Positions 17,201 through 25,713 of a stretch of DNA of 64,000 nt are shown piece by piece (the stretch's first letter is position 1; the number at the start of each line of letters is the position of its first letter). A program made the position numbers and the translations under genes. The notes below the pieces were generated by a model. That model was not told the DNA's origin, made no database searches, and was given only the letters and a program-made list of their open reading frames with translations. The DNA is from CAYWNA01 sp964459305 (GTDB lineage: Bacteria; Planctomycetota; Planctomycetia; Pirellulales; Pirellulaceae), in the NCBI GenBank assembly GCA_964459305.1, contig CAYWNA010000020.1, positions 26,377 to 90,376 on the forward strand. Reading direction: 5' to 3'.

Positions 17201-20092
17201 GCCGGTGAGCAGTTCTCCGAAGTCATACCGGATGCCGTCATCCCCCCAACGAAGCCGGACGTTCTGAATCCGGTCGCCGGGGTTCACGGCTTCACCCACG
17301 ACCACGCCATCGACGGTCCCCGCAGCGTCCGTGCCGTCCAGGTATCCAACGGGCTGTGTCTCCACAACGCTGTAGGTCCCGGCTTCCAGATCACAAAACT
17401 GATAGAAGCCGTTGCCATCGGTTTGTCTGCTTGCGACGACGCTGCCGGATGAGTCGAGCAACCGGACTGCGGCTCCGGGGATGGGGTCTTCGCCCGTATC
17501 CAATCGCCCGTTGTCGTTCTGGTCGTGGTAGACGAACCCGGATATGCACGCGGGCTCATGTTCGCAGAAATCATAATCCACCGCCGCCTGCCCAGACGTC
17601 AGCGCGATGTCGCCGAGCGTGTCGTTGCCGGCGACTCGACCCACCGACTGACCGCCGACGGTCCCCACGTGGTCCGCTCCGTCGATCAAGCCGGCAGGCG
17701 TCGATTCGATCACCGTGTAGGATCCCGGCAGCAGGCCGTCAAACCGGTACTGTCCTTGAGCATCGGTTAGGGTTTGCGCAATCGTCGTGCCGTTTTCGTC
17801 TTGGAGCACGATGGTTACGCCGGCCAACGGCTGTTCCTCGGTGCTCGACGTGAAGCAGTCGCCGTCAGGAGTGGTCAGATGAACGCTTCCTTCGATCACC
17901 GCATACTGTAGCTCCCCGAAGTTGTAGTCCACGCCGTGATCGCCCCAGTGCAGATCAACGGCCGCGATCCGGTCGCCGGGATTGACCGCGCCTCCAACCG
18001 TGCGTCCATCGATCGTGCCAGCCCGGTCCAAACCATCGATCCAGCCGTCAGGATGAGTTTCGACAATCGAATAGACGCCTGCGGAGAGTCCAGTGAACTC
18101 ATAGTAGCCCTGTCCGTTCGTCGTCGCGTTGGTGACTTCCTGGCCGGCCGCATCGATCAGGACCACGCGTACACTTCCGATCCCTTCTTCGCCCGGTTCC
18201 TTCCATCCGTCGTTGTCGCGGTCGTGATAGACGTAGCCTGACAACGACGCGGGCAGATGCTCGCAGAAATCGTAGTTGATGCCGTCCTGGCTGGAAGCCA
18301 GTGTGATTCCCGCGATGGTATCGTTGGCGGCAAGAGCGCCGACCGCCGCGCCACCGACCGTGCCCACGTGGTCCGCCCCGTCGATGAGATCCACCGGCGT
18401 GACTTCGACGACCGTGTAAGTGCCGGGCCACAGCCCGTCGAACTGATACGCGCCGTTGGCGTCGGTCACAGTTTGGGCGATCTCGGTTGAGGTGCTGTCG
18501 AGCAACCGCACGACGGCGCCTTCGATCGGTCGATGTTCGATGCCCGCGGAATAACAGTCGCCGCTGGGATCCGACAGCCGGACATGCCCGCTGATCGACA
18601 CGGGAACCAACTCGCCGAAGTTGTATTCAATCCCCGTCTGGCCGCCACCGAGAAAGATGTCTTCGATATTGTCGCCTGGATTCACGGCGTTTCCGCGAGT
18701 CACGCCGCCTACCGTCCCGGCGGCATCGAGGCCGTCCAGATAGCTAGTGGGCTGCTCCAATTCGACGACGCGGTAGGTGCCAGGCGCCAACCCGGTGGCC
18801 TGGTAAAACCCGCCCGCGTCCGTTACCACGGATACTGGGGCCTGAGTGGCGATCGTCTGAATTGGTACCACTTGAACAGGCACACCGCCGATTCCTTCTT
18901 CGCCTGCGTCGCGGTTGCCGTCGTTGTCGCGGTCGTGGTAAACGTGACCGCTGATGGCCGCCGGCAACGCTTCGGCGAAGTCGAGATCAATAGCGTGCTG
19001 ATCTCCGAGTGGTATGGAAATCTCGGTCAGCACATCCGGGTCGCCGGTGACGGTCTGGCCGGTCGGTTGATTGTCGACGGTGCCGGGAATCGCACCCACA
19101 CTGAACAGGCCTTGGGGCTGAGTCTCTCGGACCTGGTATACGCCCGGTTTCAGATCCAAATTCTTCCCAAAGGTGTAATCGCCATTGTTGTCCGTCGTTG
19201 TCGAATCGCCCGTTGGTTGATAGCCGCTGTCGCCGAGTTCCCAAAGTGCGAGGTCCACATTTGGGATCCCAGCTTCGGTTGGATCTTGTGGGTCTTGCTG
19301 CAAATCCAGGTTCGTATCCAGGTAAACCGTCCCGGAGATGGTCACGGGCAGCGGATCTTGGTCGATATCCCCCACGGCACCGGCGGTACGATTGATCTGG
19401 CCGTCATGGTTGTCGGAGGGCAGATCGAGCTTGCTCCCACGGAAATTGTCGTCGTACTCATCGAAGAATCTAGCGGTGACTTCGGCGATGTCGTAGTGCG
19501 GAGCCTGGAAAGTGGCGACGAAAGGCGAGAATTCAAACTCCCCACCTTCTACGATTGCGTTGGTCGTGAACGTCCCGTCCGGCATTTTGATCTGGAATTC
19601 ATCGACGTCGATACTGAACTTCAGCTTTTCACCAGCCTGAATTCCCTTCAAATCCAGCACCAGACGTGTGTCCCCGTCCGCAACACTCGGCGGCTTCCAC
19701 AAGGCACCCGGAGGCAAGGATATCATGGTAAAGGGGAACGCTTGGTAGGCGCCGGGGTCTGCGGCATCTGTGTCGAAGAACGAATCGCCAGCACTACGTC
19801 CATCGCCGAACTTGTCGCCATCGATTACGATCGATGTTAATTCGGTCCCTGGCGCGCCGCCTCTGAAGGTGATTTCGAACGTGTCGCCCTGGCCATCCGA
19901 ACCGTCATCACCCTCGGTGTACACCGCACCGACGAATAGGGTCTCGGCTGCTGCTGCCGCTAGCAGAAGCCGAGATTCCATCGGCTCGAAGTGGAATCGT
20001 CGTGGGTTCTCCGTACGGGACCGCTGCCGTCGGTGACGCGTCAATCGGCCGATTCGGCCGAACAGCTTTGATAGGTTGCCTGTCAATTGCAA
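14228..20092 (-). CDS. Giant secreted SdrD_B-repeat protein with LEPR-XLL N-terminus
   Basis: A 1954-residue exoprotein. The motif FEPMESRLLLA at 35-45 matches the planctomycete LEPR-XLL export/sorting signal. After a unique region (50-250), eleven SdrD_B/carboxypeptidase-regulatory-like repeats of about 110 residues fill 250-1560. A proline-rich linker with a run of ten Pro follows (about 1560-1615), and the C-terminus (about 1680-1950) has VCBS/FG-GAP-like DFDGDGVDEIGIY repeats that likely bind calcium. The start codon is TTG at 20092, supported by a strong GGAGGTG site 5-6 nt upstream. A cell-surface or matrix role is inferred. Repeats 2, 4 and 6 have no cysteine, while 3, 5 and 7-10 carry a pair (DC near the start, DFCE at the end). 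Confidence 0.88.
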   Translation of the reverse strand: MQLTGNLSKLFGRIGRLTRHRRQRSRTENPRRFHFEPMESRLLLAAAAAETLFVGAVYTEGDDGSDGQGDTFEITFRGGAPGTELTSIVIDGDKFGDGRSAGDSFFDTDAADPGAYQAFPFTMISLPPGALWKPPSVADGDTRLVLDLKGIQAGEKLKFSIDVDEFQIKMPDGTFTTNAIVEGGEFEFSPFVATFQAPHYDIAEVTARFFDEYDDNFRGSKLDLPSDNHDGQINRTAGAVGDIDQDPLPVTISGTVYLDTNLDLQQDPQDPTEAGIPNVDLALWELGDSGYQPTGDSTTTDNNGDYTFGKNLDLKPGVYQVRETQPQGLFSVGAIPGTVDNQPTGQTVTGDPDVLTEISIPLGDQHAIDLDFAEALPAAISGHVYHDRDNDGNRDAGEEGIGGVPVQVVPIQTIATQAPVSVVTDAGGFYQATGLAPGTYRVVELEQPTSYLDGLDAAGTVGGVTRGNAVNPGDNIEDIFLGGGQTGIEYNFGELVPVSISGHVRLSDPSGDCYSAGIEHRPIEGAVVRLLDSTSTEIAQTVTDANGAYQFDGLWPGTYTVVEVTPVDLIDGADHVGTVGGAAVGALAANDTIAGITLASSQDGINYDFCEHLPASLSGYVYHDRDNDGWKEPGEEGIGSVRVVLIDAAGQEVTNATTNGQGYYEFTGLSAGVYSIVETHPDGWIDGLDRAGTIDGRTVGGAVNPGDRIAAVDLHWGDHGVDYNFGELQYAVIEGSVHLTTPDGDCFTSSTEEQPLAGVTIVLQDENGTTIAQTLTDAQGQYRFDGLLPGSYTVIESTPAGLIDGADHVGTVGGQSVGRVAGNDTLGDIALTSGQAAVDYDFCEHEPACISGFVYHDQNDNGRLDTGEDPIPGAAVRLLDSSGSVVASRQTDGNGFYQFCDLEAGTYSVVETQPVGYLDGTDAAGTVDGVVVGEAVNPGDRIQNVRLRWGDDGIRYDFGELLTGSIAGLVHTELNQDCILDPSEEPIAGVTVELLDENGNVIDTTQTDSNGRYRFDNLPPAVYTVREQQPVGYFHGGQRAGSGGGDDSLDDIISAVAIGSDQHLINYDFCEVPPSSIEGRVYADLNQDCEFDANESPLQGVSVQLLDETGQVIATTHTNAEGRYRFDNLPPGTYTVREQQPAGYFHGGQRAGSHGGDDRLDDIISAIEIDPDQHLVEYNFCEVPPSSIEGRVHVDRNGDCDFNSGDSPLEGVVVELLDDADQVIATTLTDTQGHYHFDNLPPGSYAVREQQPPGYFQGGQSAGTAGGNDSLQDLIFDIPIGPGVQLTDYDFCEVPPSSITGRVHLDLDRDCELDAGEQALSGVTIRLLDEDGNVLSTTRTDDAGSYRFDNLAPSVYVVQEEQPAAYFTSGQQAGSHGGDDSIDNIISAITVSPGQDLVNYDFCEASPGRLSGYVFQDGAPITTLDGQPPENVRDHRDGKKTPDDAPLGGVMLELRDGISGDPITGDQALPGLYGNGPIRTVTDGNGFYEFRGLPRGSYAVYEIHPEGFFDGIDTPGTTSGIAINPSDGVDTLLIQRLSTDPANDAIILIPLASGAVSQDNNFSEIAVDRPPPPPPPPPPIPPEPPVVPPVVPPPPPVFIVPPPPPPKTVATFASGGVIDFTWHLSVIDAGRPRGEPDAASLDLVWRSAVFSNTAAWDPLRLREGQWMMRTGDSTRADWATDQKRAVFGIHGAIPIAGDFDGDGVDEIGIYYKGRWFLDLNGNGIWDEEDLWASLGGELDLPVTGDWNGDGKDDIGIFGPMWMGDPRALEVEHGLPDMHNLTIPVAKPKNVPPTLEEATDGLRYLQHTSEGTMRADVIDHVFHYGDGDHIPITGDWTGDGIKNIGVFHQGSWRLDADGNGRWTDGDIVVKYGQAGDIPVVGDFDGDGIDEIGIYRDGQWIIDINMNRQMDARDRVFEMGSAGDLPVVGDWDGDGVDDPAVYHDTGPQADSEAKAE

Positions 20093-20097
20093 AACAC

Positions 20098-20104
20098 ACC
20101 TCCG
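20098..20104 (-). promoter_or_regulatory. Strong ribosome-binding site for TTG start
   Basis: On the minus strand GGAGGTG precedes the TTG at 20092 by 5-6 nt. This near-perfect Shine-Dalgarno sequence is the main reason for accepting a TTG start for the giant exoprotein; a second in-frame TTG lies 6 nt further in. Confidence 0.65.
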
Positions 20105-20144
20105 TGCCGCACTGTTCCATCCCTGGGAATGCCGTACGCGAGGG

Positions 20145-21185
20145 CTACCGCCGGTCTGGCGTCCGCCTGGGCGATGTGGCGACTCGACCTTTGATTGCCC
20201 AAATTCTTATCGTTGTGTCGTAACTGCCCGATACCAGAACGTTTCCGTCGCAGGCCAGCGCCACCACGCTGCCTTCGTGATCCGAAAGCTGTCCGATTTC
20301 CGAACCGGTGGACAAATCCCACAACCGGATCAGGTTGTCGCTGCCACCGGCCGCCAGGTAGTGAGTGCCGCAGAATGCCAACGAGAAGAACTTGGCCGGC
20401 CGTTGCGGTAAATCAAATCCGGCGCCACTTTCCAGCGGCCAGACGTGTATCTTGCGGTCCTCGCCGGACGATACCACTTGCATTCCGTCCGGTGAGAATA
20501 CCAAAGCTCGGATGCGCCGCCGGTGTGCCTGGTGGTCGGCAAGCTGCACACCATCTCGCGTTTGCCAGATCCGCACGACGCCGTCGCGGCCGCCCGCCGC
20601 GATCATCTGGTCGTCCGGGGAAAACGTCAAACAACGCATGTCCGTACACGGGCCATCGAGTTCGCGCAACAGCTGACGTTGGGCGGCATCGTAGATTCGC
20701 ACCTTGGACTCGAAACCAGTCGCTGCCAGCAGCATACCGTCGTGACTCCAGGCGAGTTTTGTAACCGCGTGCCGAGGATCCGTCAGCACATGCTGCTTTT
20801 TGCCGCTCGCAATACTCCAAAAGATGACCTGCCGATCGTGACCTGCTGTCGCCAGCGTGCTCCCATCCGGCGAGAACGCGACCGTGTGGACCCAATCCGC
20901 ATGGCCCTCCAAACGGTGCAGAAGACGATCGTCCTTGAGATCCCAAACGTAAATCAGGTGATCGTCGCCGGCCGCCGCTAGCAAAGTCCCACGAGGCTGT
21001 AGGCAAACAGCAGCGACAACTGGCGGCTTATCACGCTGGTTGGTTGGGCGCATTTCGATCACGCGGCAAGGCCAGCTCGCACCTGCATCCTGTGCTAGCG
21101 TCTGCGAGCGGCCAGAGAACATGCCGAATAACAGAGTTGCAGCCAATAGAGTTTGCCAGCCCATTGTGGAGCGGTTGACGAACAT
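20145..21185 (-). CDS. Secreted WD40 repeat protein
   Basis: A 346-residue protein with an N-terminal signal-like segment (TLLAATLLFGMFSG, then QTLAQDAG as a plausible cleavage region) followed by seven WD40 repeats ending in YVWD, IFWS, RIYD, RIWQ, HVWP, RLWD and RIWA. Seven blades make one complete beta propeller, so this is probably a periplasmic scaffold for protein-protein contact. I start it at the ATG at 21185 (MFVNRST), because the longer frame to 21242 adds residues that do not look like a signal peptide. It lies just upstream of the giant exoprotein on the same strand (53 bp gap), possibly in one operon. Confidence 0.85.
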   Translation of the reverse strand: MFVNRSTMGWQTLLAATLLFGMFSGRSQTLAQDAGASWPCRVIEMRPTNQRDKPPVVAAVCLQPRGTLLAAAGDDHLIYVWDLKDDRLLHRLEGHADWVHTVAFSPDGSTLATAGHDRQVIFWSIASGKKQHVLTDPRHAVTKLAWSHDGMLLAATGFESKVRIYDAAQRQLLRELDGPCTDMRCLTFSPDDQMIAAGGRDGVVRIWQTRDGVQLADHQAHRRRIRALVFSPDGMQVVSSGEDRKIHVWPLESGAGFDLPQRPAKFFSLAFCGTHYLAAGGSDNLIRLWDLSTGSEIGQLSDHEGSVVALACDGNVLVSGSYDTTIRIWAIKGRVATSPRRTPDRR

Positions 21186-21342
21186 GGAAAAACCTTCAAT
21201 CTGGCGTGGACAGGTCAATAGAACCGCGCAGCGCGCAGGCACACGGCCACCTCTTACATCGGCATCCGTCTATTAACCTTTGCAGGGGAACCGGCGAAAC
21301 GCCGGAATTTGTGCCGATCCTTCCGGTTGGGTAAGATCTAGC

Positions 21343-21588
21343 ATGGAAAACTCGAAGATGCCTCCCTCGGCAAGACCTTTCGCGATCGCAGGCGTTACCC
21401 TTTTCCACCTGCTTGTGTCACTGTGCAACGCTGTGGCCTTTGGAGCGTACCCACCCAACGAAGAATGGAGCTTCGAGGGCAAGCTCTTTTGGTGGTTCAA
21501 CTGCACTCATTTCCTGTGGGTGATCTGCAGTCTCGGCGCAATACGCCTTTGCGGCTATCGCCTCGAACGAGCAAAGGCCGCTGGGTAG
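21343..21588 (+). CDS. Small membrane protein
   Basis: An 81-residue protein starting MENSKMPPS with two predicted membrane segments (AIAGVTLFHLLVSLCNAVAF and THFLWVICSLGAIRLCGY) joined by a short loop with YPPNEEWSFEGKLFWWF. Function unknown. The ATG at 21343 has only a weak upstream site, so the start is uncertain. It lies between a divergent WD40 gene and the HtrA-type protease. Confidence 0.5.
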   Translation: MENSKMPPSARPFAIAGVTLFHLLVSLCNAVAFGAYPPNEEWSFEGKLFWWFNCTHFLWVICSLGAIRLCGYRLERAKAAG

Positions 21589-21778
21589 ACAATCAAACTG
21601 GCGATTCTGCCGCGTTTTGCGTATCTTGTTGACGCTTGCCTCCGCGAAGGCGGTCACGAACAATGCGGTTGGATCGCCACTGGAATAGTCCCCCGCTTTC
21701 CCAACCACGCAGTTCGTCCAACGAGGAAAATTCGAGCGGAAACATCGTCGCCACTGCTTAGCCTTAAGGAATCTGGCC

Positions 21779-22921
21779 ATGAAAAAGTATCTCGTTCTCT
21801 GTGCGGTTTCTGCCTTTGCCGGCGTCCTGGCATCGTCGTTATTCACGCATCGATCCATCGAGCCCGTGATCTCGGCCCAAGACAGTTCATTGGGCGAGAT
21901 TCATCCTGCTGTCACAGACGAGTTCACACCCGAAGAACGCGTGAACATCGCGGTCTATGAAAAGGTGAATCGCAGCGTGGTCAATATCACCACGACCATC
22001 GAAGGGCCGGACATCATGTTCTTCTCGTTCGAACCGCCTGCCGAAGGTGCGGGTTCCGGGTTCGTGTTGGATCAAGAGGGACACATCTTGACCAATAATC
22101 ATGTGGTTGAAGATGCGCGGGAGATTCGCGTTACGCTTTTCAACGGCGAATCGCATCGTGCTTCGTTGATGGGCGCTGATCCCGTCTACGACATGGCTGT
22201 GCTGCGCATCGACGCATCTCGCGACGTTTTGCACCCGGTCGAGTTTGGGGATTCCTCACGTCTCAAGGTAGGCCAGAAGATCTTTGCGATCGGCAATCCG
22301 TTCGGTTTGGAGCGTACTATGACCGTTGGCATCATTTCCAGCCTGAACCGATCGCTACCGGCGCCGAGCGGCCGAATCATGAAGTCGATCATCCAAATCG
22401 ATGCGGCGCTCAATCGAGGCAACTCCGGAGGGCCGCTCATGGACAGTCGCGGGCGCGTGATCGGGATCAACACGGCAATTGCCAGCCCCAGCCAAACCGG
22501 CGAGAACACGGGAGTGGGCTTTGCGATTCCGGTGAACAACGTCAAGCGGGTCGTCCCACAACTAATCCAGAACGGCCGCGTCATCCGGCCCGACATCGGC
22601 ATCACGCACGTCTCCGTGACCGAACATGGTTTGTTGATAGCGATGCTCGCGCGAGGGGGCCCCGCGGAACGAGCCGGATTGCGAGGCTGCCGGGTGATTC
22701 GCCAGCAACACCGCCGCGGGCCCTTCATCTTCGAAGCCCCACCCCGTCTGGACCGTACCCACGCCGACCTGATCATCGCCGTGGACCGAACCCCCGTCAA
22801 AACGACTGACGATCTCTTATCGCAGATCGAGACGAAACGCGCTGGCGACGAAGTGGTCCTGACGATAGTCCGGGACGGCCGCGAAGTGAACGTTGGCGTT
22901 GTGTTGGGGGCGGGAGAATGA
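21779..22921 (+). CDS. HtrA/Deg-type serine protease with one PDZ domain
   Basis: A 380-residue trypsin-like protease with an N-terminal signal or anchor (MKKYLVLCAVSAFAGVLASS). The catalytic triad is His108 (TNNHVV), Asp138 (YDMAVL) and Ser216 (GNSGGP), all intact. A single C-terminal PDZ domain follows (about 270-375; the LARGGPAERAGL and DLIIAVDRTPVKTTDDL elements). It is expected to degrade or refold misfolded proteins in the periplasm. Between the two PDZ elements is an unusual basic stretch (RGCRVIRQQHRRGPF). It is shorter than two-PDZ DegP and closer in layout to DegS. Confidence 0.92.
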   Translation: MKKYLVLCAVSAFAGVLASSLFTHRSIEPVISAQDSSLGEIHPAVTDEFTPEERVNIAVYEKVNRSVVNITTTIEGPDIMFFSFEPPAEGAGSGFVLDQEGHILTNNHVVEDAREIRVTLFNGESHRASLMGADPVYDMAVLRIDASRDVLHPVEFGDSSRLKVGQKIFAIGNPFGLERTMTVGIISSLNRSLPAPSGRIMKSIIQIDAALNRGNSGGPLMDSRGRVIGINTAIASPSQTGENTGVGFAIPVNNVKRVVPQLIQNGRVIRPDIGITHVSVTEHGLLIAMLARGGPAERAGLRGCRVIRQQHRRGPFIFEAPPRLDRTHADLIIAVDRTPVKTTDDLLSQIETKRAGDEVVLTIVRDGREVNVGVVLGAGE

Positions 22922-22956
22922 AGTAGAGCTAGGTCTGAAGAACCAAGAGCCAAGAT

Positions 22957-23127
22957 CTACGCCGATTTGAGCTTCTCGATCTGGGCTTCGACCGATGCCA
23001 TTTCCTTCTGCAGTCGTTCGACTTCGTCTGGTTCGTCTTGCTGCTTCTTGACGCCGGCCAACTGCTGACGCAGCTTCTGCAATCGCTGGCGTGCGGTTTC
23101 CAATTTCTTTTTCGTTTTCTTGTCCAT
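22957..23127 (-). CDS. Small coiled-coil protein
   Basis: A 56-residue protein starting MDKKTKKKLETARQRLQKL and ending AQIEKLKSA; nearly the whole chain has heptad-like spacing of Leu and charged residues, so it is probably a coiled-coil oligomer. Small proteins of this kind are common in planctomycetes and have no assigned role. The frame is open to 23160, but that would overlap the upstream STAS gene by 23 nt; the ATG at 23127 leaves 10 nt between them. Confidence 0.6.
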   Translation of the reverse strand: MDKKTKKKLETARQRLQKLRQQLAGVKKQQDEPDEVERLQKEMASVEAQIEKLKSA

Positions 23128-23137
23128 GCTGCCGACT

Positions 23138-23491
23138 TCAGTAAGCGCTGATTGCGTCATCCACGGTGTCTTTGATTTCGAACAGCTGATTGAGCCGAGT
23201 GATGACGAAAACCTCCTGGATTTCGGGCTTTAGATTGCACAGTCTGAGTTGTCCGCCCTTCATTTTGACTTTCTTGTCCAGGATGATCAGCTTGTTCAGG
23301 GCCGCGCTGGAAAGGAACTCGACATTGCCAAAGTCGAGCAACAGGGCCTTGACGCCATCTTTGTCCACCAAGTTGAATAGCTCGTCGCCTAGTTCTTGGA
23401 TACTGGCTGCGTCCAAGATCTTGCTGTCCATAAAAGAGACCACAGTTACACCGCTGATGTCGGACGTTTGAATTCGCCGATGAACGGACAT
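23138..23491 (-). CDS. STAS-domain anti-sigma factor antagonist
   Basis: A 117-residue protein with a single STAS domain of the SpoIIAA/RsbV family, which binds anti-sigma kinases when unphosphorylated. The regulatory serine lies in EFLSSAALNKL. The ATG at 23491 is preceded by AAAAGGAT at a good distance, favouring MSVHRRIQ over the longer start at 23512. No kinase partner is adjacent; the only RsbW-like protein in the window is at 61259. It is followed by the small coiled-coil gene on the same strand. Confidence 0.9.
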   Translation of the reverse strand: MSVHRRIQTSDISGVTVVSFMDSKILDAASIQELGDELFNLVDKDGVKALLLDFGNVEFLSSAALNKLIILDKKVKMKGGQLRLCNLKPEIQEVFVITRLNQLFEIKDTVDDAISAY

Positions 23492-23578
23492 AGCAATCGA
23501 TCCTTTTTTCACAAACTACAAACGCGGCGATAGACAGAAACCTTCCCAATGTGGCTGACAATGCAACATTTCACCAAG

Positions 23579-23652
23579 TAGCGGAGGAGGGACTCGAACC
23601 CCCGACACGCGGATTATGATTCCGCTGCTCTAACCAACTGAGCTACTCCGCC
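23579..23652 (-). tRNA. tRNA-Met (CAT anticodon)
   Basis: Read on the minus strand this 74-nt sequence folds as a cloverleaf: acceptor GGCGGAG/CTCCGCT, D arm GCTC...GAGC, anticodon stem GCGGA/TCCGC with loop ATCATAA (anticodon CAT), 5-nt variable region, T arm GGGGG-TTCGAGT-CCCTC, discriminator A. CCA is not encoded. The initiator signature (C1-A72 mismatch) is absent, so it is an elongator Met tRNA, or possibly the Ile tRNA whose CAT is modified to lysidine; sequence alone does not separate these with certainty. Confidence 0.93.
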
Positions 23653-23823
23653 GCGATAACCACTCCCGACATGAATCCAAAAGGCCATCGGCCAACCACC
23701 TACTAACACTGAAGTATAATCGTAGGATGTTGGCTTCGGAAGTCGCGTCCAGCGAATCAAGATACCGTCTGGACCACCTAGTGGCCAGTCCTGAGGGTAC
23801 AGATTCATGTTTTTCCGGCTTCC

Positions 23824-24897
23824 TTGGTGCTGAACGCGAACCGTGCGTCGTCACCCCCATTTTGCCCCGTTTGGTACCAACAGTACATCATCCGTGAATC
23901 GTTGCGAAAGCCGCCATTCTTGAATACACATTGTCGAATCCCGCCTGGCACCGATCCCTCCAAAGCTGTTCTCTGGGGAACCGTTTTTGGGCTACTATCC
24001 GCGGTCGGCTATACGGCGGCAAACTCATGCTTGCGAGCTGTGGCGCACTGCGATCCGGTCTGGGTCTCAGCAGTGAAATCCTTCCCAATCGTCGTCTTGG
24101 TGGGCCCGTGGCTGATCGTCCAGTATTCGCGCGGCGAGAGAATACTGCCTTCTGCCAAGGTGTTGGGCGCTTTGGCCTTGGCCGCGTTGTTGGGGCAATT
24201 GGTCGGAAACGTGCTGTTTCAGTGGTCGCTAGGTGTTGTTGGTATCGCTCTAGCCGTCCCGTTGACCCTGGGAACCATCATTTTGGCCGGAGCCCTGTTG
24301 GGTCGCGCATTTCTGAACGAACCGCTCACGGCCAGGACGCTGATCTCCGTGGTCACGTTGGTTGCGGCGATCAGCGTCTTGTCGCTTGGCGCCGGCGAGG
24401 CCCATCGGTCTGTTGTCAGCGACCAAATGAGTGCTGATCAGTCGTTGAGTTGGCTGATTCTGGCCGCGGGCGTCGGTGCGGCGACCATCTCTGGCGCGGC
24501 CTATTCAGTGCTGGGCGTTGTGATCCGATACGGCGTCACGGGCCGAGTGTCATTGACCACAACGATGGTGACGGTCGGATTGATCGGGATGTTGAGCCTG
24601 GGCACGTTGAGCCCTATGCGCATCGGTCTGGAGGGCATTCGGAATACGGAACACGCTGATCTGGCCGTGATGTTACTGGGAGGCGTTCTCAACGCATTCG
24701 CCTTCTTGACCCTGACCAAGGCCCTGCAGTTGACCACCGTTGTCTACGTAAATGCGTTGAACGCGACTCAAGCGACCATGGCTGCACTGGCGGGCGTGTT
24801 CTTCTTCCACGAGGCGCTGTCACGGGAACTTGCGCTCGGCGTCCTGCTGACGATTGTGGGGTTGGCCGTGATGAAACGGGATCAACGCCCGGGATAG
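23824..24897 (+). CDS. DMT/EamA-family permease
   Basis: An integral membrane protein of up to 357 residues with about ten hydrophobic segments in two EamA-like halves (first half begins VLWGTVFGLLSAVGYTAANS, second ends ALGVLLTIVGLAVMKRD). The family exports or imports small metabolites; the substrate is not predictable. The ATG at 23824 gives a 47-residue extension unlike the family. An in-frame TTG at 23920 would start just before the first membrane segment and is a plausible alternative. It lies next to the tRNA on the opposite strand. Confidence 0.8.
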   Translation: MVLNANRASSPPFCPVWYQQYIIRESLRKPPFLNTHCRIPPGTDPSKAVLWGTVFGLLSAVGYTAANSCLRAVAHCDPVWVSAVKSFPIVVLVGPWLIVQYSRGERILPSAKVLGALALAALLGQLVGNVLFQWSLGVVGIALAVPLTLGTIILAGALLGRAFLNEPLTARTLISVVTLVAAISVLSLGAGEAHRSVVSDQMSADQSLSWLILAAGVGAATISGAAYSVLGVVIRYGVTGRVSLTTTMVTVGLIGMLSLGTLSPMRIGLEGIRNTEHADLAVMLLGGVLNAFAFLTLTKALQLTTVVYVNALNATQATMAALAGVFFFHEALSRELALGVLLTIVGLAVMKRDQRPG

Positions 24898-25713
24898 GAT
24901 TGCCGCACCGGCACGGGAATCAACGACTGCCGGGTTCGGAAACCGAGATGCCACTCGAACATCTCGCAACATCTGTCGTCCAGCCAAGTCGCAAGTGCGT
25001 TGAGCCACGGCAACGTGAATAGAGAACTGATATCGGCTGCGATCGGATGAGAAAAAGCGGCAGTCGTTCGTACTTGTTGGCTGTTCATGACTAAGCCCTT
25101 AGCGCCGCAAGTGATACCGTGGCCGAGAATGGGCTCCGTACAATGTGCCCCGCGTGACCCGGAGCCCCCACTCCGAGTCACGCGGGGACGAAGGCAACAA
25201 ACCACCTACCCAAAAGTGGCCTCTGAGTCTCCGTTACCTGTTAGTTCTTAGTTCCACCCAAGATACCTCACCGAGAGAGTATTGGCCTGAATAGAGCAAT
25301 CGCTGTGCCAGAGCGTCCTCATGAAGGCAATTTCCCATCGTAAGTGCCTTGCACATATAATGTTAGTGCGAGACGCCAAACGTAGCCCACCGATTGTAAG
25401 ATCGTGTATTGTATCGCGGCTGGCCGGCGGAGTACTCATGTGCCGCATTTCCGGGTGGTAGGATGAGGGAAGGAATGCGGCCGGCAGCCAAGGAACGCAA
25501 GGGCCTCTATCTTCTTTATTTCGCCCGGTTTGCGATAATTGGGTGAGAGAGTCCAGCCGTTCGGATTTTTGAAAAAAATTCAATGCAGCAGCCAAGTTAT
25601 GTCTGGCGATGGCGAAATACACTCCGGAGCATTTGGCTGGGAGGGCCGCTTGGGTGAATGGAATTCATGACAGCACTTTTGCAGCAGACATCAAATATTA
25701 GGAGGTACAGAAA
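24898..25713. other. Intergenic stretch with a strong hairpin
   Basis: About 800 bp upstream of the coiled-coil membrane protein gene. A possible 68-codon minus-strand frame (24882-25088, MNSQQVRTTAAFSH) overlaps the permease end and is too weak to call. A 124-codon minus-strand frame at 25248-25622 also lacks domain-like sequence. The part from 25500 is more A/T-rich and probably holds the promoter of the 25714 gene. Confidence 0.45.
25148..25187. repeat. 40-bp inverted repeat
   Basis: CCCCGCGTGAC and GTCACGCGGGG are perfect 11-bp arms; the stem continues inwards as CGGAG/CTCCG after one mismatch, with a loop of CCCCCA. It has no T tract, so it is more like a REP element than a terminator. 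Confidence 0.75.

Noticed and set aside
18533..19840. 435-codon plus-strand open frame
   Set aside because: Antisense to the giant SdrD_B protein. It and the neighbouring antisense frames mirror the repeat period of the real gene rather than carrying a domain of their own.
23579..23652. Initiator tRNA
   Set aside because: The first pair is G-T rather than the C-A mismatch of initiators, and the anticodon stem lacks the run of three G-C pairs next to the loop.
24882..25205. 107-codon minus-strand frame beside the permease
   Set aside because: It overlaps the permease end, contains the hairpin at 25148 and lacks domain-like sequence; a shorter 68-codon version is also unsupported.
25248..25622. 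124-codon minus-strand frame
   Set aside because: Composition is not protein-like and the region seems to be upstream regulatory DNA for the 25714 gene.
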